In this document: positions 31,781 to 43,500 of the stretch, in pieces | Layout: every line of letters begins with the position of its first letter | How positions within the stretch are numbered: the stretch's first letter is position 1 | From: Vitrella brassicaformis | Lineage: Eukaryota; Sar; Vitrellaceae | Assembly (NCBI GenBank): GCA_001179505.1 | Contig: CDMY01000604.1 | Coordinates: forward strand, 1-44,410 | Direction of reading: 5' to 3' | DNA: 44,410 nt | Program-made: the position numbers and the translations under genes | The notes under the pieces: model-generated | Database searches by the model: none | What the model saw: only the letters and a program-made list of their open reading frames with translations | What the model was told of the DNA's origin: nothing

Positions 31781-32674
31781 ACGGGTTTGAGCGTGCGCAC
31801 ATGAGCCAGTGCCGCAGGGCGGCCTCCTCAGTGAAGGGGTCACCTGAACCAACACAAGACATCCATCATACAAGCTGGCTCATGTGGTGTCCGTGTGGAT
31901 GTGTGTGTGTGCACCCGTGATGATTTCGAACTCGTGTCCGTCGACGGTCAGTCGCTGAGACGGCCGGATGGGCAGCCGACGGCCGCCCTGCACCTTCACA
32001 AACGTACCATCTGACGCACACACACACACACACAGAGGCAAAGATTCACCCAGACAGCTAGCTTATGTGTGTTAATGTCGGCGGCGTAAGTACCGTCGCT
32101 TTGTGCGTCTTTGAGGAAGTAGTTTTGGTTTCTCTCGACGTATTTGATCTCGGCGTGCTTAAGCGACAGGTTGGCGTTCTCGATGTACATCGTTATCTCG
32201 TTCTGACCGATTCGATGCGCAGCAACACCGATCAAGATTGACCCTCTCTGCGCCCGTCTTGTGTCCTTACCGAGCTGCGGTCGCTGCCGAACACCTCACC
32301 CTGCGGCTGCACACACACACGGACACGGACACGGCACAGCACGGCAAGCAAAGAAGATTGGATGGATCTTGTGTATCGTGGGGGGACAAGTGTGGCGGCA
32401 GGTACCGTTCTGTTGACGTAGATGAATCTGCCCTGGAAGAGGCCCTTGGTGCACTTGAGCACCAGGTCAACCGGACCCACATCTGACACACACACACACA
32501 CACACACGCGCGATGATGCGATCGATGTCTGTGTGTGTGTCGACACACCCACCCCACATACCCCATCCTCTTACCGAGTGAGTCGATGGTTCCCTCCTTG
32601 GCGGCCCCTTCCACCAGTGTGGCCATCGGCGTCGCCTCGGACGGGCCGTTCTCACCCTTACTGTCGCCACTCAT
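28000..32674 (-). CDS. FHA-domain PP2C-type protein phosphatase
   Basis: This is a Ser/Thr phosphatase with phosphothreonine-binding FHA modules. Twenty exons give 957 residues: 32674-32575, 32482-32406, 32300-32271, 32202-32094, 32010-31915, 31843-31801, 31704-31328, 31201-31128, 31053-30238, 30134-30064, 29955-29876, 29774-29638, 29521-29469, 29383-29251, 29160-28972, 28879-28769, 28657-28580, 28496-28362, 28261-28203, 28105-28000. FHA1 (residues 35-150) shows EVFGSDRSS, LSLKHAEI and DDGTFV. A helical region (HWLIAHRLNTEHFESIL) and a disordered Pro/Ala/Ser stretch of about 200 residues follow. A second FHA-like fold (TITLGNLDVP to LRPGDIFKIGSLEFTVLRF) runs into the phosphatase. The catalytic domain is intact: GFRATMEDEEIA, FAVYDGHGG, CGDSRAV, LAVSRAFGDY, LLACDGLFDV and SRDNVTAILL. 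One intron uses a GC donor (30237-30135). Confidence 0.87.
31747..31780 (+). repeat. (TG)n microsatellite in an FHA-PP2C intron
   Basis: A TG run lies in the intron between exons 6 and 7 of the minus-strand phosphatase gene, where it reads as CA on the coding strand near the donor side. Confidence 0.85.
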
Positions 32675-33409
32675 ATCGATCACTCACACAGCCACTCACC
32701 CACAGGCGGTGCGGTGTTGCTCAGACAGTCGGTCGGCTGGTCGGTCAATCGAAGGAAGATGCGCCGCCAGTGGTCAATCAGCACATCCACCGAAAGGCTT
32801 GTCCCCGGCAGCTGATGGCAACACCGGCAGACAGACCCCGGAGCTGACAGCAGATGGCTCGAAGCGCCCGCAGCGGTAGGTCTCGTCCCCGTGAGACGCC
32901 AGGTGAGAGCTGACACAGGCAGCGGTCACCAGAAGCTCTCCAGGCTGGAATGTCGACGTATGTGGCGGCTTCGTCTCACTCACCGCCTGCCTGATGCCAC
33001 AACGACTGGCCAACGAATTGGGTCGAATTAAAGAGGTGGTCCGAGCTCGTATCGCCCCTGGTACCAAGGGCGGACGCGACAAAGCCACAGAACACACCCA
33101 CACCTCGCTCCTTCCCCAAGCTCGCAAGGAAAATGGGATGAGCTCGCAGCGATCGAGAAAAGGAGAAAGCAAAAGGGGACAAAGCCAAGGTAGTTGACAG
33201 ATCCGCGACAGCAACAACACCGCAGTTTCAAAGATTCTCGCAAGGAATCCCGAAGTCCGCAAGGGGTGAAGAAGAAGACAGCCCCTTCCCTTCAGCTGCT
33301 GGGAGGTCGGTGACCCCACAGTCGACACTCGATGACGTCCCGCCGCTGCTATCGGGGTTCTCCTATGCCTTACCTTCCCTGATCTGCCCGTCCGGCGTCA
33401 CTCTCCTGG
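32675..33409. promoter_or_regulatory. Divergent spacer (FHA-PP2C / CLC)
   Basis: These 735 bases separate two divergent ATGs, the longest such spacer here. Both 5' untranslated regions and promoters should lie within it. Open frames are short and repetitive, and no core element was recognised. Confidence 0.35.
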
Positions 33410-36400
33410 ATGAGCAACGCTGGAGGACCCCGACAGTCTGTGGTGGATGTGCCGGAATCTCCCGTGTCTGGGAACCGTGAAGCGTCGGTACCCTCCTCGT
33501 CTTTGCTGCGCCCGCCGCGGCCATCCACGCCGAACAGCGGGGTGTTGTATGGCCCTGGTACCGTGGGACTGCCGCCGCGATGGGACAGTCGGTACTCGAT
33601 GGGCAGCATCGGGAGCATGGCGAGCATCGGGACGACGGGCGGCTCGAGCCTCTCTGACCTGCCGGGGGATCGGCGGAAGTTTTTTACCAAGGCCGCTTGG
33701 CTTATGATTTGCTGTTTGGTCGCTGGGCTGCTCTGGTGAGTGAATGAGATAGATGAGTCAGAGGCGACACACACATTGCTCCATACGTGTTGTGTTTGTG
33801 TCTGTCTGTTGTCATCCGTCCGTCGATCAGCGGTGTTGCGGTGTGCGCGTTGCGGCTGGCGATCGACAAGACATCGGGGGCCTTTTGGGTTTTGTCGCTG
33901 CTGCCCTTCTCGGATAAGTCGTCTGTGCGGGTGGACAAGTGGGAGCATCAGCAAGACTGGGACTCGACGGGCTTCTGGAAGGTACGCTGGCAGCCACATG
34001 ACATGAAGGTTACTCGTGTTTCCTCTACCAATTGTGTCTGTCATTTGCTTTGTGTGCTCATCCCATCCATCCATCGATCTGCAGAGTTTTCCTTCACACG
34101 AGGTGTCTGGAGTGTACAGTATCATGATAGCCCTGCCGCTCATCGGGGGACTCTTTGCAGGTAGGTAGGTGTGTGCTTGTGCATGTGTGTATGTCACCAA
34201 CCACACCACACCACACCACCCATCCCTCACTTGCTCACCTCTCTCTCAATCAGGTTTGGTGATCGATCACGCCTGCGCCAAGGTCGGCGGCGCGGGGCTC
34301 ACCAGATCCAAGGCAGCCATCGCAGCTAGGACGGGGTACGGTGCGCACTCGTGTGTTGGCCGGTGGATCGATAACTGGGCTGGATGGATGGATGGCTGGC
34401 TGTGTGTGTGTGTCGTGGGCGTGTGCCTGTGTGTGCGTGTGTTGGTTGGGTCAGGATACCGCTTTACGAGTGTTTCTGGCGTTTTCTAGTGTCTGTGGTG
34501 TACATCGCCAGCGGCAATGGGCTGGGCATCGAGGGGCCATCCGTGCATATGTATGTAGCCACACACAAACAGACATGCACGGACCCACACACACACAACA
34601 GCCACCAATACACGTGTGTGTGTGTGTGGTGCAGCTGCGCGTCGTTGGCCTCCAACACGGCGTGGCTCTTCTCCAAGATGGGCCTCGTCGCGCCTGAGGT
34701 CATTATATCAATGGTCAGCCATCACACACTCCCTCTCACAGACAGACAGACAGACAGACGGCTTGCTGTGTCGTGGCACCACCCACCCAGGTGGCTGTGG
34801 GTTCGAGTGCGGGCATCGCGTCCTTCAACACCCCGCTGGCAGGGTGCGTCTTCATCTTTGAGGAGATATTCAAGTTCTGGAAGAGCGAAGCCGTCGGCGC
34901 GCTGCTGCTCGCCACCGCAACCGCCACATTCATTCTCCGGTTGGCCCACCAGCTGTTCCAGGAGCAATGGTGCGCGGAGCCTGGGGGGTGCATTGGACTG
35001 TATGTGTTTGTGATTTGTGTCCGTGTTGGTTCGTTGGTTCGTTGACAGGTACATTGAAGCGCAGGGGCATGTCTTCGACGACCGGGCGCGGGTCGAGCAC
35101 TTCGAACAGGCCGGCTGGATGCTGGTAAGCAGCCAATGGCCTTACCCACCCACCACACACACACACTTGTCGGTCGCACACTTATACTTCTTTGCCATCG
35201 GGGTGTGTTTTGCCATATATCAGGCGGCTGCGTTTCCTGCGGGCATTGCGTGCGGCCTTCACGGCCTGCTGTGGCGCAAGACCATGTTCCCACTGAGGGG
35301 GCTGTTCAAGAAGTGGGAGAAGAAACACAAGGTCAGTGAGGGCACTCTCACTCTCTCGCTCAAGAAGGGAACGACGTCTCAATGCGTTTCCTCCCTCTCT
35401 CTCTCTCTCTCTCTCCGTGTGTGTGTGTGTGTGTGTGTGTCTAGTGGTGGTGTGGGGCTGCTGTGCGGCTGAGCCTGATAGGCGCCTACGCGGGTGCGGT
35501 GAACGCTCTCTTCTTCTCACTCATCGCCCCAGACCAGACCATGTTCGGCATCGGCGAGCCCACACTCAAGTAACCCACCTGACGCTAACGCCCCACACAC
35601 ACCATGCCCTGAGGTATGTCCCTCCCTCCTTCTTATGTCAGGCTGCTGACGTCGGAAGCGACTTCGGAAGCGACCTTGGACACCGGTTTAGGCGGGAGCC
35701 TGGGCCTCCTCTACTACCTCCTCAAGCTATCCGTCACCATTCTCTCATTCGCCGCCAACGGACCGGGCGGAGTCTTTACGCCCTCAATGGCGTATGGCGC
35801 CGTCCTGGGGCGGCTCGTGGCTGACGTCTTCCTGGTCTTCCATGGGATGCCGCTCGGTGAGTGAGTGTCGTGACTGAATGAAATGAAGGAGGAAAACAGG
35901 CTAGGCTGGCGACATCTCTTGTGTCCGTCTGTCCGTCTGGGTTGGCCGCTCTCTCTTAGATGCGACCGCTGAGAAGATTCTTGGCGGGAGCGTGGAGGCG
36001 GGCATCTTCCGGTACGTCTGTGTGGTGTGCGGGATGGGTGCGGCCGTGGCGTCGACCTTCCGGCTGCCCCTCATGGCCACCGTCCTGGTCCTGGAGCTCA
36101 GCCGCGAGTGGTCCCTCACCACGCCAATCGTCATCGCATGCTTCGTCGCGTGGGCCGTCGCCAGCAACCTCGACCGCCTGTGGGCCTCACTCTTCGACGA
36201 CCTGGCTGAGCAGGACGGCGTCGACTACAGCGGGCTACAGGCACGGCTGGCGCTGAACGATGTGGCCATCGGTCTGCAGGGGGTGGTGACGGACCAGCCG
36301 TCCATCGCGCCCTCCCAGTTCAGCGACATGATCCAGAAGATCCGGGCCGCCACAGCCATCCGCGTGCCGTCACGCAGCCGACTACCCCGCGCGTCGACCA

Positions 36401-39305
36401 CCATGATGGTGTCGGTCTCAAAGCCCAACCCCCACAACTACCCACTGCGGCTGACGGACCCTAGCGAAGCGGCACAAGCTACCGCCGATGAATCGCCCGC
36501 TGATGGCGCCGCGACGCCCCCCCGGAGTGTGTTGCAGTGGGGGTGGGAGCTGGTGCAGGGCACCCAGCCCAAACACGGGGAGGGGTCCCCGGCTGACGAT
36601 GGCAATGTCGCCGTCGTCATCCACACTCACGGCAGGGCGAGTGACAGCCACAGCCGCGAGACGACCGCTGAGTCGATCGTCCAGGCGGAGCAGCCTGGGG
36701 GCGATGAGGACCGCGTCGTCATCGAGATCAACGACGAGAGGAGGGAGCACCAGCGGCTCCTTTCACCCCAACAGAGCCACGGGCAGGCCGCTGCCCTTCC
36801 CCCACTGCCAATACCGCCAGTCTCGATGAGAGAGGCCAGTCCGCCCCACCCCCACTCCGGCTCTCTCACCCCCCCTGCGCCAGGTGTCCGCGACCGCCAG
36901 CAGCGGGGCTTCGACTGCTACTTCGGGCACGTCATCAAGCGGCCCTCGCCCATCCCACATGCCGAGTACCACTCCCACCACCGGCGGAAAGATCTCCGGG
37001 AGAGGGAGGGTGGCATACGAATCTCGCCCGTGCCACATGCCCGGATCCCATATGACGACCAGCCGCCCTCGCCCGCAGTGCTGTCCGTCGTGTCGAGCAG
37101 CGACTTCTACAGCGACCCCTCGCACCATTCCCTGGAGTCGTCTTCATCGCACTACGCCCACAGCTACAGCCACAACCTCAATCGCAAGGCCGGGTCGGAC
37201 GACGGCCGCCCGGGGCCAGCCATCGTCCATAGGGCAGCGAAAGGGGGAGGGCGGCAGACTCGGTCCTTGACACGATCGCAACACGGGGAGGAGCTGGCGT
37301 CTCTAGCGAACGCGCTGCAGCTATCCCCCGCCCTGATCCCTTCCTCTCAGCGGCGGCCCCTCCCCCCGTCAGCCAAGGTCATGCTGCCCTCGTCCGTGAA
37401 GAGGGAGGAGTCAGGTGGCAGTGAGTCGAGACCGCCGCGGCCCGCGAAGCTGACGAGGTCCAAGACGGTGTCTCTGGCGATGGTGCAGAGGGGCTATGCG
37501 GACGAGCGAGGCGACCGGACGCCCAGGCGTCCCAGGCAGGGGAGAGAGACGTCTGATCCATCCGTGGGGGCGCAGGGCCTGCTGCTGCCGCCGTCCTCGC
37601 TGATCGGCAACGCTGACATGAAGACCTCTCCCTCACTCAGGTGAGCTCAGCTTGATGCAGCCATCCATCCATCCACCCACCCACCATGGACAGACACTTT
37701 TTGCTTCACCTTCTACTGTATGTCAGGTTGTTGATGGAAGTCAGTCGTCTGGCCGACAAGCGGCGCCGGAGGAGTCACGTGACGCCTTCGGCCACGGCGG
37801 CAGGGGCGCTATGCCAAATGGGCCAGGAGGGAGCGGCGGCAGCAGCGCAGTCCGCTCCCTCATCGATGGTCGAGGCGCCACAAAAGGCCCAAGTCGACAC
37901 CCAACCCCCTGCACCCGCAGAGGCGAGCCATCCCATAGCTCTTGTGAATCTCGCCGACCTCGCCCTCGAGGGCATCGACGTCAACGACTTGCTGCGGCAC
38001 CGCGACACCCTGCTCAAGATCAAGCGCAAGCGGCGAGACTCGACGAGCAAGCCGCCCGTTGACAAGACCAGAGGGGCCAGGACAAGCCTCGAGGCCATCG
38101 ACCAAGAGAGGGTCGCCAGGAAGAAGCGCAGCGACAAGGCGGCTGACTTCCTCCGTCTGCAGAAGGAGCGGCTGCAGACTTTCGCTGCCAGAGCCAGAGG
38201 GGGTAGTCGGACGCCATCGCCCGTCGTGTCGCCCTCGCCGTCGTTCGTCAGGCCCGCACAGCAATCCGAGGGGGCCACGAGGGTACCGCCACCCAGCCCG
38301 ATGATCACTTTTGAAGAGTGGGATGGCAGCCCGCCGATGGGTGCTGGCGAAGTGGGGTTAGTGAGCATCCCTGTGGCTTCAGAGGAGAGCCCCGTCCTCG
38401 CAGCCGCCCGATCGGCCGTGGCCACCATGGCATCGTCTCAAGAGCAGCGGCTGGGCGCGATGCTGGTACCCCCGCCATCCGACGAGGAGGATGCCTCACC
38501 TGCCAACAAGTCGGCGGTCGGTGACATCGATGGCGGGAGGGAGAGGCGCCGCGCGGATCTCCTGCATGGCAGCCCCCCGATGCCCTTTGCGTCGCCCCCG
38601 TTACTGGCCAAGAAAAACACTGTGGAGGTGCTGCCTTCTCAGGACGAGCTGCCCGTCATCATGCTCCCGGGCGGCGTCGACTACAAGCCGCCCCCGCCGC
38701 CCCTCCCATCAGCTCTGAGGCGTTCCTCAGTGCCCGCCACGGCCAGACCTTATCCCTCCCCGACATCCGTGTCCAGCGCGGCCCTTTCTGGCTTTCAGAT
38801 CGAGCGCAAGCGCGTCACGTGGAAGACCGCCGAGGGAGAGGTATTGCGGGGCGGCAGTGGAGGGGGCGGGGGCTCACCCAAAGAGGCCAAGGATGACAGA
38901 GAAACCAGCCCCACGGCCACGGCGTCCACCGGCCCGTCCCCAGGTGGTGCCAAGCCGGCACCGCCCCACACCGTGGTGTCCAAGAGCCAAAAGGGGCTGG
39001 CCAACATCATCGAGGACGAGACGGTCCGCATGTCGTCCAGCGAGTTTCGGTCGGGGCTCCACCTGTCCTTCACAAAAGCAGTCCTCGAGGAGAAGAGACG
39101 CAAGCAGGCCGAAGAGCGGCGGAGGCGCGGGGGGCCGTTGTGGCGGTCGTGGAAGTTCAAGACCATCAGGGAGGAGAGGGCCGACTCGCCGGTTTTTGAG
39201 GGCGACAAGGAGCTGAGGTTCGAGCGAGGGGGGCGGCAGCAGCAGCAGCAGCAGCCGCAAAAGCAGAAGCCGATGGGGTTCCGGTCGGAGCAGCAGGGCC
39301 GCTGA
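33410..39305 (+). CDS. CLC-family anion transporter with a long disordered C-terminal tail
   Basis: This membrane protein moves chloride or other anions, probably in exchange for protons. Thirteen exons give 1,590 residues: 33410-33735, 33831-33981, 34085-34160, 34254-34335, 34455-34550, 34635-34713, 34791-34969, 35049-35124, 35224-35331, 35445-35569, 35642-35856, 35960-37640, 37727-39305. The cytosolic N-terminus (about 95 residues) precedes the helices. CLC signatures are present: GLGIEGPSVH with the gating Glu (codon 34531-34533), AGIASFNTPLAGCVFIFEEI with the Glu pair that marks proton-coupled members, and GPGGVFTPSMAYGAVLGRL. The usual first chloride motif (GSGIP) appears as GGAGLT, lacking the Ser and Pro. 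No CBS domain is visible after the last helix (near residue 580). Instead there are about 1,010 low-complexity residues, including a basic coiled segment near 38100-38180 and a Gln run before the stop. Confidence 0.88.
35394..35440 (+). repeat. (CT)n then (GT)n tract before CLC exon 10
   Basis: The compound tract runs up to the CTAG acceptor at 35444. Confidence 0.9.
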
Positions 39306-40583
39306 CCTGACCTGGTCTGCCGAGCCCAGCCCACCTGTGTGTCGGGCCCCGCGTGTTGTCTATAATGCTGTCTGTCCAATGGATTTTCCCCTCCGTCCAT
39401 CGCTTCTATCCATCTGTAGCGTGGCGTGGCGTGCAGATGTGTGTGTATGTCTGTCTGTATGTGCGTGTCCATCGCACTATCTGTTCGTCTTGATTGATCG
39501 CACTGAGCTATTTTTCCTGCCTGCCTGTCTGTCTGGTGTCTCTGTCTTTATCTATTCCATCCGTCTGAGGGCTGCGTGTACGCTCTCGCTCGTTCGTGGC
39601 TGTCTGTCTGTCTGTGTGGTGTGGTGTGGTGATGCGAACCGCTGACACTTTTTTCCAGCGGTCATCCATCCATCCATCCATCATTCCATCCATCCATTCG
39701 TAATCCCTTCGCGTGTGCGTGTGTGCATCTGTCTACCGATCTGCATTTATCGAAGGCTCTGGAGGGGTTCGTGTGTCGCTCTATCCGTCCGGCGGGCGAG
39801 GAGTGTGCCCGACTGGCTGGCTGGAGGCGTGGAGGCGTTGAATGGACTTTTTGTTTATCAGCCGAACGACATGTGTGTGTGTGTATCCCCTCTGTCTCGA
39901 TGCTTTGTGTGCGACGTGTGTGAGACGTGATACGGCGGTCTTTTGCCATGCGGTGAGTGTACAGGCGACCGATTGTTTATGGGCGGGCTGTGTGGCATCC
40001 ATCGGTGCGTGTGTGTGTGTATGTGTGGTGCGTGCGGACGTCTGCGCACCCCCCGGCGACGGACGTTTATCCATCCATCCGTCCGTCCGTCCTTGGACCA
40101 TGAGTCAACACACGATACCACACGCCTTCCTTGATCTGACCGATGCACACACGCATGCAGGAAAAACACACCGCGCCGCGCCACACGGCACCCACCCCGT
40201 CAGTCCGAAAATACTGCTGACGGATTCAGTCAGAGCTCACACTAACACACACACAAATGCTCGCACTACTACGTACTCGCCGAGCATCGATTAGCAATCG
40301 ATAAAAACCGGGCGCCTCTCCCGCTCCGTCCCTCCCTCGCCATTCTCCCCAATCTCTTGTAAGTCATCACATGGCCACCCTATGCGGAAGTTCTCCTATA
40401 TGCGACGGCCGTAACGAACTTGCACCACACAAATATCCCCGCCGGTCTGGTCTCTCTGTACTCACACATACACACAGATACACGTCTACGTGGAATGGAC
40501 GTACGTACGCCTAGGACGGGATTTAGAACAAAACAGCCCCCTCCCGGGCCCACACACTCATCTCATCTCATCTGGTGAGCGAT
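39306..40583. other. Long convergent spacer
   Basis: These 1,278 bases separate the CLC and PAN-protein 3' ends and are the longest uninterrupted gene-free stretch without an N gap. They contain TCTG and TG repeats, a (CATC)n tract at 39663-39698 and a (CCGT)n tract near 40078-40092. A 7-bp hairpin (ATCGATT/AATCGAT) at 40286-40302 is followed by five A. I found no tRNA or coding signature. Confidence 0.45.
39663..39698. repeat. (CATC)n microsatellite
   Basis: CATC units with two interruptions lie in the spacer after the CLC gene. The same unit recurs at 20944-20963, 26878-26900, 27100-27118 and 28508-28535. Confidence 0.9.
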
Positions 40584-43500
40584 TCACAGATGTCCGCGAT
40601 TCAGCTGCCTCTCGCGTCTCCGACCCTTGCCACACCGGCCCCTGACCCGCCGCACCAGCAGACCACCCGTATTCACTGAGGACAGCAACATGGCCGCCAG
40701 GGTCACTTGAGGCACCGAATCGGCAAACCAGCCAGTGCCCCCGCTCAGGAAAACGGTCAGCAGCTGAATCGCCAATATTGGGACGGTGCCGACCAGGCTG
40801 AGCAGCTCCAGGCTGCCGAATGCCTCGGCCTTTACCGGGATGGCGAAGAACGGCGCCTTGACGAGATGCGACCAGCAGAGGTGCAAGACACCGATGGCAA
40901 AGAAGGAGCAAAAGAGCATGATCACTAGCCCCAGACCGCCGCCCCCGAAGGGCATCTCATCGTCCAGGTCGTCGGTATGCGACCTCTTGTTGCTCAGCCC
41001 GGCCCCGCGAGAGGCAGTGGCCCCGGTTGTCGCGGTGCAGTTTTCGAGGTCCGGCTCCCTCTGTGGTGCCTTCTCGCCACTCTCTCCTTCTCCGTAAGGT
41101 TGAGACAAGAAGCAGGGCGATGACTCGCTCAGACGAGGGGGCACTTGATTGCCCGTGAAGACGCTCTCATCGGCCGACACAAACGTCCGATTGTAGTCGC
41201 TGAAGGAGCCGCTGCTGCCGCTTCTTGCTATACTGGAGTCGGCCAGCTGGGGGGCCTGGGGGTGCTGGAAGGGCGGGAACACAGTGTCGCTCGACAGCTG
41301 GCTCAGGGGGATGGGTGGCTCGAGAAACGACGAGCAAGCGACTGGGGCCTGGGGGTGGTTGAAGGGAGGGAGGCGGGTGCCGCTGGACAGCTGGCTGACG
41401 GGGATGGATGGCCAGTATGCCGACATGTTATCCGTGTCGGGCACGCCGCTGGTGTCAACACACCAATGCTCCTGACGCGACGCCTCCGTTGCTGTGTCCT
41501 TCTGCGCGCTGTCTGCCTGGCGGCCTCGGCCTCGATCTCGATCTCTCCTGGGCGGCACAGGGTGTCCATGGAAGGTCGCTGCCCTTCTGAATGTCAGTCG
41601 GATGGGTCGATCGCCGTCATCCTCGTGTTGCTGTTCCTCTTGCTGTTGCTGCTGCTGAGCATCTTGTTCGGACGTCTTGGTGATCTTGGATGCAGAGGGG
41701 AGCCCCGTGAGTCTGCTCCTCGACAAGCCGCCGTCATACCAGGTCCGGTAGAACGGATGACGGGACACCTGCCCACCACACACACACCCCCATCCGCAGA
41801 CGGACAGACAGACGGACAGTCACATTGTGTCAGCCGTGTCATGGATGTTGTCGTTATGTGTGTCGTTAGTGGGCTCGGTGAGACTCACTCACCCACTGTA
41901 GGTTGTACAGAACGACACAGACTGCGTTGAAGAGCACGTTGAAGAGGTAGTGCGAGCAGCCGAGCCAGAACAGAACTCCCCCCGAATTGGATGACTGGTA
42001 CAATGACGCCACAAAGACCACTGCATCCATCATCAAGACACAATCAGGGAGGGGTGCGGGGCGGGGCCCTTGTTGTTGCATGGCATGCTGACGATAGATA
42101 CCATGAAGGATACAGCCGAGTGCGGCGAGGACCGCCGTGACGACCCGCCACACCACTGTCCTGCCGTTGCGCTTTCTGGTGTGGACGGCGCCGGCCGTCG
42201 CAACCAGCACCACCAGACACACAGTCAGGAGAATAACCAACGGGGCACCATCAATCTGCACACATACACACACACACACACACGGCAGGTCGAGAAACCA
42301 GGCAGACAAACAGACAGGTGTAGGCACGCTGCCCGTCGCCTCACCTTTGCCTGGCACGCTTGTCCGTACGCCATTTGTGTGTTTGGTATGCGCAGAACGA
42401 GCAGAGAGAGTGACGTGAACCTCGCCCTGAAGTGATCGACGTCACACACGTACCCCCTCGCTGCATCCACACACGCATCCGCACCTGTGCGCCTGTGCGT
42501 CTGTATATATGTGTGTGTGTGTGTGTGTGTGTTGCTTACAAATGAGGTGGGACAGACACCATTTCGGCCCGGAAACCGAGATCGGCTCCACCTGGTCGAA
42601 CGCCCAGCCGCCCATGTGTGACCACAGCACACACTTGTAGTTGACCGAAGAGAAGGCCTCACACCGGGGGTTCATCTGACACTGAACGACCCGTCCGTCC
42701 GTCGACAACCAGACAGAAAATTGAAAGAAGAATAAGTCGGTTGGCAGGGAGAAAGGTGCCTGCCCCCCCTATGTGTACCAACCAGTTTCTGGCAGTGCTC
42801 GGGAGGGAAGACCAGCAGCGGCAGGCTCTGCAGCACCGTAGACGTGTTGGGATCAGGCGTGAGACCAAGGTGATAGCACCCACAATTGGGCGGGTCCACG
42901 GCGTACTCATTCGTCCGCACCGCATAATGCAGCTTCCCAGTCAAGAAGGACGGCACGCCCAGGTCACCGCGATGGAACGAAATCTCTTCCGAGGTGCCGT
43001 TCTTGCCGAGCCCCCAGGCATCAGGATCGGTGGGCAAATCGTGGTAGAGCGACGCATCTGCCGGCCGCAGGTGCAGCCCATCTTGGTCGAAGGGTGGCAG
43101 GGGTGCCGGGGGGAAAGATGTGCCGGGGACAGCCCCGCAGTCGCGGCCCTCCACCCATCCCGAGACTGCTCCCGGCTGGCAGATCTTCGTCTCCGTCTTG
43201 CCGCAGAGGAAGCAGACGCCGCGCTTGATCTTGCCGTCCCGGGGGAAGGCGTCCCGCCATGAGAACCCTCGGCAGCCAGGGACCTCATAACACATGCGGT
43301 GGCACTCCTGGATGATGACGTTCTCCGTCCCATGGCGGTAGTGCGACCGCGCGGAACCGCAGCTGAAGAGGTACGCAACTACGTGGAAGGGCGACAGGGA
43401 AGGCAACGAAGGCACAGACACATACAAACAATGAGAAGGAAGGCACGCGCTTACCGTTGTACTCGTAGCAAGGCCACTTGTGTCCGCCCGCGAAGCCATT

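Noticed and set aside
32681-32683. Start of the FHA-PP2C protein at 32683
   Set aside because: The codon is GTG. The ATG three codons downstream (32674) is the natural start.
37652-38062. Separate gene downstream of CLC exon 12 (for example from 37686)
   Set aside because: A GT donor at 37641 and a CAG acceptor at 37726 join the two open frames in phase, and no promoter-sized spacer lies between them. The tail is therefore treated as part of the CLC gene, though a transcript would settle it.
40286-40302. Seven-base-pair hairpin followed by A residues
   Set aside because: It is too short to call a functional RNA or terminator in a eukaryote, and similar GATC-rich palindromes are common here.
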